This document shows, in pieces, positions 9,640 to 18,701 of a stretch of 20,021 nucleotides of DNA. Origin of the DNA: Paramacrobiotus richtersi (lineage: Eukaryota; Tardigrada; Eutardigrada; Parachela; Macrobiotidae); NCBI GenBank assembly GCA_034698045.1, contig JAQGAU010001302.1:1-20021 (forward strand). The letters run 5' to 3'. A model generated the notes under the pieces. It was not told the origin of the DNA and ran no database searches. It saw only the letters and a program-made list of their open reading frames with translations. Numbering within the stretch: the first letter of the stretch is position 1; every line of letters starts with the position of its first letter. The position numbers and the translations under genes are program-made.

Positions 9640-10475
9640 CGCTGTAGTTATGTAACAGGTACTTAAACTAATTAAGTGATCCGTAAATATTTTTATGTTT
9701 ACAAACCGCCACACAGAAAGGCTACCCTGAGGTAGTTCACTTCGTGCAATCTGGCAGACAGATTATTTGCCACAGCACCACGCCGGGAATATTCTGGATC
9801 GCGCACTTACGGTCCTGGTATATGTGATTGGTAATCCAATGCTCCAGAAACATATCTAACAAGCCAACAGATGATGCTATAACTACATAACGTGTGATGC
9901 GCTTGGCGTACATTAATATACTATTGAATTACTATTATGTCATTTATTTGCACTTCGACCACAATCCCTTGAAACACAGGCCGCGACTCGCGGGTATGTA
10001 TGCTTAAACGGGAACTAAACGCCACAAACCCAATGGAAAGAAACAAAGCGAGAAAAAAAGAAAAGAAAAAGTCCGTAATAAAGACAAAAACAACCAAAAG
10101 GACTTAAGGATTTTGCTGCGACACTTACAAATAATTATTAAAGTACTTTCCCCGTTCCAAATCAAGAAGGCATTCTGTCGATGTTACACAATTTTCGTTA
10201 CAATAGCGATCAATGTCGTAACGAGAACGAAGTCATACTACAAAAAGCACGATATTTGTCCACCCGGTGATTTTACCCACATTGCATACGAGGCGCAGTC
10301 AGAACACAGTAACAAATAGGATAATGTCTCAATTACCAATTACGTGTCGGAGCTATAACAGAAACATCAGTCTGACTATTCCATAAAAGAAGCGGTTTCG
10401 TACATTGCCCCCGTGAATAATTTGCATGTTTTTCTAACAAGTAGAGCAGGGTGGAAAAACAGCGACCGATCTTCG
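9640..10475. repeat. conserved non-coding flank of unit A
   Basis: Aligns with 14465-15345. The best-kept stretches are around 10155-10185 (AAATCAAGAA and TTCTGTCGATGTT) and 10378-10430 (TTCCATAAAAG, AGCGGTTTCG). On the minus strand the last block reads CKLFTGAMYETASFME before a stop, and its unit B counterpart CKLFRGTICETAAFMESS, but the frames diverge upstream. I see no complete gene in it. Confidence 0.55.
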
Positions 10476-10819
10476 ACAGACTCCAATCCGCTTGGAATCG
10501 GTCGATGATCGCATTTCGGTACTGATCCCATATGTACTGTGTAGAAAATGGAATTTTTAGATTTCAAGAAGAAAATGATTTCAGAGCGTCGAACACATAC
10601 GGCCACATCGTTCTCAAAAAACCATGAAAAGATTTCAGTTGGGTAGTCGGTTGTCCCAAATGTGTCAGCTACGTCTAGGTTATTTGAATCCTGCATTGCA
10701 TGGTTGTACCGCAATTACACTTCGTGCCGGTGTATACGCTGCACAAAAAAATTGCTATAACCGAAGGACTGTTTAATAGCCCAGAAACATTCCAGCTTTT
10801 AGAATTTTAAAACACTGAA

Positions 10820-12230
10820 AGGGAAAACAGTACTTTTATTGTATTCTTTGTTAAACCACGCTCTTAATTTATAAGCCTGGTTTTCTCTTTTTTTTTCTTA
10901 GTTCACTGTCCTTGATTTTCTTGGTTCCTATGCTTACTTTGTTTCTATTTTTCATGTCTTGTATTTAACTAATTTTTTTAACGCGGTACGAAGTTTCTCT
11001 GGTACGAATTGGCCTAGTCGGCCTGGTATCAATTATTGTTGGTACAAAATGTTGGGACCAAATAGCTGGTAACAAATTTCCCGGGTAAGAAATTTCGGGG
11101 TCAGCCACCAAACGGCAGCCTTTTTCCTTGAACGTTTACGGCTGCTTCCTTTGACATGCAAGGTTATTAACTGGTGCAAAAGGGAAAACCAGTTCCAGCT
11201 AATGACATGCAGTAGTTTCTTCTCCATGCTTAGGTGAAATCGTATTCGAAATGGCACCCTCGACGTCTTTAGGAATTATGCGTGGTAACGCCCAGTTGAT
11301 TACGAGCACTGTTCCCTGTCGTGCTGATTGGAATAAGTTTTTCATTCGAATGGATTGTTTTATGTAGATATTACTACGACATCTGGGTGAACCAATGAAA
11401 TAATTAAGGTTTTAAGATAAAAAGAGGGGATGTGACGCCTACCGGGGCAGCAGTACGTTTTAATAAATTCTAGGAATTAATTAATTTGTATGGGGCATGG
11501 CGCTGGTAACAGGATACAAAGTGTACCGCATTAACAAATTGCTATTCGCCATTATGGAGTTAGGTAACTGCGCCAAAATTATATTCATAAATGCAGCTAA
11601 AAGCGTTGCTTGAAACGTTTAAAGACTGATGAGACTCGGAAAATGACGCCCATAATTACGGCCGCTAGGAAATATGAAGGTCATGCTGGACCAACACGCC
11701 TTAATTATTTGGGTGTGACCTTGCACCGCCAACGTTGGACAACGAAGACCAACACAAATGAATAAAAAAGAGACGCCTAGCGAAGAAGCATGTGGACAAA
11801 CACAAATACAGTAACTAAACTTTTTTCTCATAAGCCGTCTTTACTGTACATGCCATCGCCACGAGAAAGGGCGAATGTGCGGATTAAACTGACATGGGAC
11901 AATCTCATCCAGCAAGGATAATTAATTTTGGTATCCGATATTCCGGTGTCCTTTGGTGGTGTAAACGTCCGGTAAAGGCCATAGCTTCATTGTGCTGGTA
12001 TACCCATAAAGAACACCTTTCAAAATCTACACGCTCCATATAATATGATTGGTTCTTTTCGTCATGAACACACATGCAAGCCATGATCATGTACATTGCA
12101 TATACGTTACCGTTCAGCGTGTAATTAATTTCTGTGCAGTGCATAACATGCAAAGGGTACCCGGCCCTATAGGTAAGTCATACGCAATGACTATCACTAA
12201 TCAATAAAATGGCTAAAAGAGCCAATTGCA
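10820..12230. other. unit B, non-coding left half
   Basis: No gene is recognised. The region 10990-11100 shows a decayed run of GGTAC/GGTAT/GGTAAC-type short motifs (TTGGCCTAGTCGGCCTGG near 11010 is a small inverted repeat). The open frames at 11033-11257, 11619-11831 and 11905-12153 on the minus strand have no motif or coding bias. Confidence 0.4.
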
Positions 12231-12695
12231 CCTGGTGCCTGACATTTCAGACTGCCATGCCTGGTTCCAAACCATTAGCAACGAAATGGGTCTTGCATTT
12301 CCGGACTCTCCTGTCCTTAATAACCGGACAATCTTCTCGAGACCTATATTCCACTAGTTCCGTTGCGTACTTCCGAATGGCTCCTGGGATGTAACTGAAA
12401 ACAAGCACAAGCACTTACTGCACAGCCGTTGATTTCTGAATATTCACTTAATCCCACACTGAGACGCAGTCAGATTGTGAGACACACTAATAGCACGTTT
12501 CACACAGTTAGGTTATGTTGATTTTGCTTGAATATCGTATCACAATTGTAGTTACAAACAGTCCCTAACAATTTTCCGTGGAAGTACCGCACGGAGTATT
12601 GTTTATTTAGTCTGGATAGTACGATGCTTCGGTATGGAATGTGTTCTGAATGCCGATCCCCGGCATTAAACTAAGACCTGCAAACAGCCATAAGC
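12230..12695 (+). promoter_or_regulatory. promoter-side region of GPCR-3, conserved with GPCR-2
   Basis: The partner of 7690-8081. The last 150 bases before the start are the best-kept part (ACAAACAGTCC, GAAGTACCG, GTTCTGAATGCCGAT). The start context AGCATGG has A at -3 and G at +4, a strong Kozak match. Confidence 0.4.
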
Positions 12696-14212
12696 ATGGC
12701 CCAGAATTCAAGTTACAACCTTACTATAACAAAAGCAGACGACACCCAGTTCTCGATTTTCTTCGACGTATCCGTGACCCTATGCTTGGCAATAACGGTA
12801 TCTATTGTTTTATTAATCATGCCGATCGTCCGCGAGCGAGATCTACGAACTGGCTCTGGAATACTAATCCTCCACCAACTGATCGTTGAACTGCAGCTAG
12901 TCGCCATCCACTGGCCCGTCTTTATTTGGATGCTGGCCACATCCCAGTACAGAGGCATCGCCCAGTCTGCCGCTTTCTGTCGGTACTATCACTTTCTGTA
13001 CATGAGCACACTGACAGCTAGTCTGTGGGGTTTAGCATTCTTGGCACTGAACCGATTCGTGGCAATTTTCTTCCCATATAACTACAATAGATTTGTTTCC
13101 AAAACGGCGTTAACACTGATGATTGGTCTACCATGGCTCATTGGAATCGCCACACATTTGCCGTTTTACTTTGGCGTGGAAGGAGGTTTCATTCCGGTAC
13201 CACCATCGGGTATTTGTAGTTTTCATGCAGCATACAATCCGAATTCGGCAATAGTGTATAATCTGACCAATATTCCGCGTACATACTTACCTTTAGCACT
13301 CTCGGGAGTGTTGTATCTGCTCGTTTTCGCCAAAGTCGGATACATGAAAGTACAGCGGAAACCCATAACTGCAGAACCAACTCTGCCCAGTTTGCCAACT
13401 GGCCGGTTGTCCACTGGGGTTACGAAAAGACCACCAAAGGAATCGTACCACAATCGAGCTGCAATGACACGATGGCTGTTCGTGACTACTGTTGTACACT
13501 GCTTTTGTTTTTTGTCGACACCCATCGGAGTGGCCATCACACCAATGTTGTACCTAAAAGATCCGATGTATCGCAACTGGCTGCGGACGCTCTTGTTTGT
13601 AGGTTACGCTTCGACTCCGGTAGGCACAAAAGCATGCATACGGTTACATATATATGTACTCGATTCACCGAACGAGCGTAGGGAAGCCAAAAGCGGTTCT
13701 TTGTTTCCAGTAGAAGTACTTGAACTGCTTCTGTATCTGAAAGAATCGAGATAGATCTAAAGTCTAAACAAATCTCTATGAATGCAATCTCTTTCTGTGG
13801 TCGACCAATACCTTCTCGGTTTACGCATCTGTTTTTCACGTTTGGAATTTTGTGCTTTCTACCGCTAGTTGTGGACAAACATAAAGCAATCTCCCATCCT
13901 TTTCCGGTATTTTTGTTTTGGTTCTGTTCAGCATGAAATTCACAGTACAAATTCAGTACCTCGCACGTTTGGGAGGTATACACCAAGCAACAACAAAACT
14001 AATTCGTTCGCATGGGAAGATACTTATCTTCTATGCCGACGACGAACTTGCACATACTTTTCACTGTTCTTTTTTTGTAGATATTGTTGCTGATTATGAG
14101 CAAAACTCACCGCGATAAACTGGTACGGGCGCTTAGAAGTGGATTCCGTGTAAATCCTATCGAAAAACCTGTGCGGAAACGCTCTCCAGAAGAACGAATT
14201 ACTGGCTTTTAA
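12696..14212 (+). CDS. GPCR-3: intact rhodopsin-like seven-transmembrane receptor, two exons
   Basis: Exon 1 is 12696-13619 (308 codons) and exon 2 is 14081-14212 (43 codons plus TAA), giving 351 aa. The 461-base intron (GTAGGC...TTTTTTTGTAG) is phase 0 after the TM7 proline. Glycosylation sites are at NSS (4) and NLT (8). TM1 is about 21-44, TM2 about 55-80, with Cys95 before TM3. LNRF (118-121) stands in place of DRY. TM4 is about 136-158, Cys174 lies in loop 2 (SGICSF), TM5 about 190-212, TM6 about 258-283 without CWxP, and TM7 reads GYASTP|ILLLIM instead of NPxxY. The tail MSKTHRDKL is followed by basic residues. Without splicing the frame would run on to 13754 and lose half of TM7, so the spliced form is preferred; GPCR-1 and GPCR-2 splice at the same codon. 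This is the reference intact copy for GPCR-2. Ligand and G protein are unknown; a chemosensory role is a guess from the tandem expansion. Confidence 0.88.
13620..14080 (+). other. TM7 intron of GPCR-3
   Basis: The intron is 461 bases, against 140 in GPCR-2 and 74 in GPCR-1 at the same codon. Both ends resemble the GPCR-2 intron ends, so about 320 bases were probably gained in the middle or lost from GPCR-2. No mobile-element ends or target-site duplication are obvious. Open frames inside it on both strands appear to be chance. Confidence 0.7.
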
Positions 14213-15386
14213 AATCGTTAACGTGTGCTGTATCTACATTTTTCATATTTGTTCCTTAGCTGGTTTGTCACTTATCTCGAATTTCAAGATTCGGCATATT
14301 GTGCGGGTTTACGAGAAGCTCTGTCTGGCATACTGCAAGTATTCCGTTTTATTAGCAGACAATCTGGGTCATCTTTTTTCGTGTTTAATTATTATAGAAA
14401 TGCTGTTAAATTATCCTTACCGCAATAATTATTAGCGAAAATACATCTCACAAAACACACCCAGGGAGTTATGCAATATTCATACTAATTAGCTGATCCG
14501 TGAATATTTTGCAAATTACCACACGGAAGGGCTGACCTGAGGCAGCTCAACCCGCTCATGTAGATATTTAGCTCATCTAGCTGTCACGGTACCATGCCCT
14601 GAGTAATCTGGATCTCAAGATCTGGCATTTCCGGTCCTGGTATAATTGGTAACCCAAGGCTGCACTATGCAGTAAGAACATTTCTAACGCTGGCAGCTGC
14701 CTAATCTGGTGATGGGATTGGCTTATGCAGATATACTGCATATCACGATTGTTAGCGCTTGGAAAGCATTCTCCCGAAACTCGTTAATATACATACATTT
14801 TGTGCATTGCAGTACAGATCGCTTCCTAAACCATGAATGACCTTTAAGATGCCAAGGGGTAATTCTACCAGTATGTAACATATACAGTATTTAAACGGAA
14901 ATTAACACCGCAAACTTTATGAAAGCAAGCTAGGTAAAAATAAGAAGAAATCTTGAAAGTAGAAACCAAGAACTAACCGTAAGTAAAGAATCAAGAATTG
15001 GTGGACTCAGGGTTTTAAGGAGACACTGCAAAGTAGTTATCCTATTCAAATCAAGAATGCCTTCTGTCGATGTTGCACGATTACCGCAACACGAGAATGA
15101 AATGATTAAACAGAAAACGCTACATGTGTCCGGTCGTTGACTTTTTCCACGTTCCTAACGATGCGCAACCAGAACATCAACACAACAGAATAACAATAAA
15201 TGTTGCTGTAAACTTACCAATTACTTATCACAGTTCTAATTACTATGAAGATTCCATAAAAGCAGCGGTTTCGCATATTGTTCCACGGAATAGTTTGCAA
15301 GCTCTTCTATCATGAGCTGGTATTTCGAAACGGAAAATCCAGCCCGATCACGCCACCGTACGCCTTTTGTTAGCAACATCGAGCCA
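14213..15386. other. downstream of GPCR-3, non-coding part of unit B
   Basis: No gene is seen. From about 14465 it aligns to unit A (9640-10475), as described for the duplication. The frames at 14223-14435 and 15124-15315 have no coding signature. Confidence 0.5.
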
Positions 15387-15563
15387 TCAACCATCAACAT
15401 CGTAGTTTTGCAGGGCTTTTGACACGAAAATTTTTAATCTGTACTTCGATGCCAAATCCGACAAGCCGAGTTTGGCCAGTCGAACGGCAACATTCCGTTC
15501 TGCCGTTTTGTAAAACTGCTCGATCAGTCCGCACATGAAACGCGTTTCAAGTGTCCAGCTGTA
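15387..15563 (-). other. exon-like fragment, weak similarity to helical C-terminus of WDHD1/Ctf4-type proteins
   Basis: On the minus strand an acceptor-like TTTAG at 15564-15568 is followed by 58 codons and a TGA. The peptide includes RFMCGLIEQFYKTAER, NVAVRLAKLGL and SDLASKYRLKIFVSKALQ. It looks like a genuine helical-repeat protein and reminds me of the C-terminal helical segment of WDHD1/And-1 (the pattern AV.LA.K......LA.K followed by V.KA). That resemblance is recalled, not computed. An in-frame TAG immediately upstream means splicing is required. No upstream exons or nearby poly(A) signal are visible, and the co-Smad gene starts 85 bases away on the other strand. A relic exon at the edge of the duplicated segment is as likely as a live gene. 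Confidence 0.3.
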
Positions 15564-15647
15564 CTAAACTGTATCTAAACTAATTACACTGTTATTTATA
15601 ATATAGATATTTAAGTTTGTTTATCTTTGTTAATTAAGTTCTTTGCC

Positions 15648-17989
15648 ATGAACCCAGCTGTCACAGGTGAAGGACAGCGCTACCTGGATAGCGTTCTACC
15701 TATCCCGACGGTCACACACTGGTGCAGCGTTCGCTACTATGAGGGATGTAGACAGGTACATCCTGCGGCATTTCCTGTATTGTATTGATTATTTATTACA
15801 ATTTATCACTTTCGCTGTTCTGTAGAAGTACACCTTCATTTTTTATTTCGTTTTCGTACTGAAATGTTCAATTTTTTTTATTGTTTTATTTTATACTGGT
15901 TACACATATTTTATACATATTACATATTTTATATATCCTTCGTACAATTATTGTTGCTTTTTATCAGTTGGTGGAAAGTGTATCGTATCGAATTCTGATG
16001 TTTTTTGCCTTAGATTTGTTTCTTTTTCTCCTTGTGCAAAACAGAGCTTTACTGCGACTTTCTCCCAAATCTATCGCATTTAAGTGAGCGAATGGTATAA
16101 TTTATCATTTATCGCAGCTAGTGAGTAGTGACCTTATTTACACTGCCTTTTGATGCATTGTAACGGTTCTAACTTCTAACGAATGGTCCCAAAAGAGTGC
16201 ACGCTGGTGCTATAGATGATCCATCAGTAAACTGTAGGAATAAAATTTTACTGTTAATCTGACTGGTATCAGTTGTCAGGAATTCACTTTATGCGCACGG
16301 TACGCTGACGCATTTGTGCTGGTATACGCTATTTATTTGGCTCTGCCAGGAATGTTAACCTTTTGCTTTGCTCGGGCACGTACCGTACATTCTGCCTAGA
16401 ATTTGCTGAAACGCAAAGGCTGGTTATCTTCAGCCGTAAAACCACCAAAATTGGCATTTTTCTGTTAAGTGCAATTTTTGTTCAACACCAAAATATGGTA
16501 CAGCGGTATTCGTTAATGAGTATTTTCGTATTTTTGCTGTTGGTTTCTACAGTCTGTTATACAGTTAACTTTGTCCATACTTTACAGCCATGAGATCGCC
16601 GGCCTTGTGCATACAGTATTGCCGATTATGAAAAGCAGAATCGTAATTTTTATCTCTTTTTCGTACGCTTTTAGTCGGTGATTTCATGACGCTTACTGAA
16701 TCAGATGCGTTAAAACAGTTATGTAAAAGTACATGTTGCCGGTCACGCTTATCGAGACGGAAATGGTAAAATTATGCCGGTTTAATTTAAGTAAATTAAC
16801 ACAAGAAAATACAACAACCAGTTGCATGAAGTTTAACCGTCGTCTGTTTCTTCGCCAGGTCTCGGAGACCGTACACGTGCCTAGTACACAGTCCCGCCTC
16901 GGTGTCGATGGCTTCTGCCACCCCTTCTCGCCCTTCATGACTGTTCCACGGTTGAGCGTCGGCCACCTGACCAATCTCCACCAGTCTCGCCTTAGCGCTC
17001 AGATCCGACCGCAGATCCGCAAGGGCATCGCGCTGGAAACGGACGCCGACGGGAGTATGTGGATGGAGTTCCTTGAACCGTATGCAATCAATGTCCAATC
17101 ACATTATCTGAATATACTTCAAGGGTACGAAGTTTTGCGAGCAATTGTCCACACGATGACTCCATCGGCGCCGGGAAAGGTCAAGCTGTTTGATTTGCGA
17201 ATGAGTCGGGCGTGTATGATCGAAGAAGTGAGAGAGTGCGGTCGAATCCCATTCGGTGTTAATTTTTGTTTCGGTCTTGCGGGATCAATGCACAATGAAT
17301 GCAATAAGCGATGTAATGTCACACTGTATGCCAGTGTGCGTATGCTATCATCTAACTTTTAACCGTTAAACTTACTTTTTAAGGTAATTCAAATTTAGTG
17401 CACAGCTGACTAGGTAATAATATTATTTTTTATTGAAAAGTAAACTCGTATAGGAAGTAGTTAGTTAAAACGGATCTGCACGCAAACCTGTTAACAGAAA
17501 CTGCAATAATTGTTAATTTATTTTGTATAGCAGTGAACTTTTAAGAAGATAAAAAAAACTGAAGAACTATCACGATAAAACAGACCATAATCTATAGAGA
17601 AAAAGTAAAACTACCGAATTAAAAAGGGCAAGAACGGGCGATGGTTTTAGGCTGATCACATGCACGTTTAGATGCGATTCTTAAGCCTGGTGTTGTGCTT
17701 ACAGTTCCGCACCGCAGAGTATTCCGCCATGCACACCCTGAGCCAGTTGCAGCCAGGAACCGCGACCATTCTCCCACCACCAGTGTCCGTGGATCAGCTG
17801 ATGCCCTTGGCGACTACATTGGTCAGCTTTATAGAGAGCTGGCAGAGCAGTAGTACCGGCAAAACACAACTGCCACCATGTTGGATCGAGATACAGCATT
17901 TCGCAGCCTTTAAGATGATGGACATGCTGTTGACCTCCGGTCAGTCGATCAACCAGCTCTTCCCGGAGCACCGGCTCTATGGACCGTAG
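15648..17989 (+). CDS. co-Smad (Smad4/Medea-type) MH2-domain protein, three exons, no MH1 seen
   Basis: Exons 15648-15755, 16859-17227 and 17705-17989 join in phase 0 at both junctions, giving 253 aa. Exon 1 ends HWCSVRYYEGCRQ and exon 2 begins VSETVHVPS, matching the MH2 opening WCSIAYFE...VGETF across the splice. Then come VDGF, LSVGHLTNLH (family RFCLGQLSNVH), IRKGIALE (IGKGVQLE), INVQSHYLN (VFVQSYYLD), and KVKLFDLR (co-Smad KVFDLR; receptor Smads differ here). Exon 3 has a Pro/Thr-rich insert, as in Smad4, then LVSFIESW in the L3-loop region, and PPCWIEI. It ends after RLYGP with no SSxS phospho-tail, as expected of a co-Smad. Known Smad4 trimerises with phosphorylated Smads in TGF-beta/BMP signalling and enters the nucleus. 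Odd points: no MH1 in the window and a degenerate L3 loop. ATG 15648 has G at -3. An upstream exon spliced to about 15658 or 15666 cannot be excluded. Exon 2 read past its donor GTGAGA would stop at 17362. Confidence 0.8.
15756..16858 (+). other. intron 1 of the co-Smad gene
   Basis: GTACAT donor after CAG and TTCGCCAG acceptor, 1,103 bases, strongly AT-rich. It contains an imperfect tandem pair of ACATATTTTAT (near 15904 and 15924). A frame at 16363-16593 encodes a hydrophobic stretch (MSIFVFLLLVSTVCY) that resembles a signal peptide but has no continuation I can support. Confidence 0.65.
17228..17704 (+). other. intron 2 of the co-Smad gene
   Basis: A GTGAGA donor after GAA-GAA and a TGTGCTTACAG acceptor, 477 bases, phase 0. 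It lies just after the FDLR motif, before the variable insert of Smad4-type proteins. The frame stays open past the donor to a TAA at 17360-17362, so intron retention would give a short alternative end rich in cysteine. Confidence 0.65.
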
Positions 17990-18412
17990 TCACCGTACAC
18001 AGACGGAAAGTGATCCCATGCGATGAGATCCTTAGTGCCACCGCAGTATTTTTCATGTTGACCTTCCTTCTGCTCATGTACAGTAACGCTTTACTACTGT
18101 GCATGTTTGTAATACTTTACTACGATCGCTGTTGTTGTTACTATGGCTGAAGTTGTTTGTCGACTTGTTTGCCAGTGGACAGTCCTGCTGTTGAACTATT
18201 ATCAATATTACCATAAGTAACTGATTTTTACCGTATAATATTATGTTGTTTTTTGGATTCGTAGTTAATCGGTTTCGCATCGGATTAGTTTGCAGTTTTC
18301 CGCCTGTCGAATTGCTTTTGATGTTGTTGTGGAGATTTGGATCAGCTTTCGGTTACTTTTCGGGCTTCCTGTTTTGAATGTAATAATCTTATTGAATGTA
18401 AGAATACTACGT

Positions 18413-18435
18413 AATTCATAAATTAATTATGAATT
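18413..18435. repeat. perfect inverted repeat, 8-base arms
   Basis: AATTCATA and TATGAATT flank a 7-base AATTAAT spacer. It is AT-only apart from one C/G pair per arm, so it may be chance in AT-rich DNA; as RNA it would form a weak hairpin. Confidence 0.6.
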
Positions 18436-18454
18436 CAACGCCATTGTATTGAGG

Positions 18455-18460
18455 AATAAA
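18455..18460 (+). terminator. candidate polyadenylation signal, co-Smad gene
   Basis: AATAAA, the first clear canonical hexamer downstream of the stop codon at 17989. The distance (about 465 bases) is plausible for a 3' untranslated region. Confidence 0.3.
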
Positions 18461-18701
18461 ACCAGCAGAAATGTCAGCGTTACATACGTTTACATGATAT
18501 GCACGAGTACAGCGAAAGCGAACAACACTCAAAGCAAACTTTTTTTCCGCGCATTAATCCGAACTCCGAGTTCAAAAACAGTAGTAACAGGGTAAAAAAA
18601 GATAATCTTCGGCACAACTAATCACACCGACAACGGGTTTCCTTTCCATTCTGTAGACAAACAAGATCAAATCCGACGACAAAAATCTGACTACAAAACT
18701 A

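Larger units (their letters stand above)
6490..10475. repeat. segmental duplication, unit A (contains GPCR-2)
   Basis: Unit A aligns with unit B (about 10640-15345) in the same orientation. Matching non-coding blocks include 6490-6660 with 10640-10820 (shared GGTTGTCCCAAA and TTTAGAATTTTAAAA), 7690-8081 with 12230-12695 (promoter side), and 9640-10475 with 14465-15345 (shared TTCTGTCGATGTT and ATTCCATAAAA). The coding exons align throughout. The units differ by many small indels and by several hundred bases of extra sequence in unit B before the gene, so the duplication is not recent. Boundaries are judged by eye to within about 50 bases. Confidence 0.75.
10640..15345. repeat. segmental duplication, unit B (contains GPCR-3)
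   Basis: Counterpart of unit A in direct orientation, separated from it by about 165 bases of unmatched DNA. It is roughly 700 bases longer than unit A: about 400-450 bases extra upstream of the gene and about 320 extra inside the TM7 intron. Confidence 0.75.
17990..18701. other. 3' flank of the co-Smad gene, no further gene
   Basis: AT-rich DNA with no convincing frame. It contains a direct repeat of TTGAATGTAA (about 18375 and 18393), an inverted repeat listed separately, and an AATAAA at 18455-18460 that could end the co-Smad transcript about 465 bases past the stop codon. Confidence 0.45.

Noticed and set aside
10376..10714. 112-codon minus-strand frame spanning the junction between units A and B
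   Set aside because: The frame is not kept in the homologous parts of either unit (frameshifts and stops), so it is probably chance, apart from the short conserved end noted in the findings.
13537..13986. 149-codon minus-strand frame across the end of GPCR-3 exon 1 and its intron
   Set aside because: It overlaps a well-supported exon on the other strand and has no motif; it is the shadow of the receptor frame.
13918..14118. YADD motif in a frame inside the GPCR-3 intron, suggesting a reverse transcriptase remnant
   Set aside because: Only the short string FYADDE is present; no other reverse transcriptase motif lies upstream or downstream and the frame runs into exon 2.
16363..16593. Signal-peptide-like frame within the first co-Smad intron
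   Set aside because: The hydrophobic run has no supported continuation, and the flanking exons join perfectly across the MH2 opening without it.
17228..17362. Cysteine-rich extension of co-Smad exon 2 read as the true C-terminus
   Set aside because: Splicing at GTGAGA to 17705 restores the rest of the MH2 domain including CWIEI; the extension resembles nothing in Smads and is best seen as intron.
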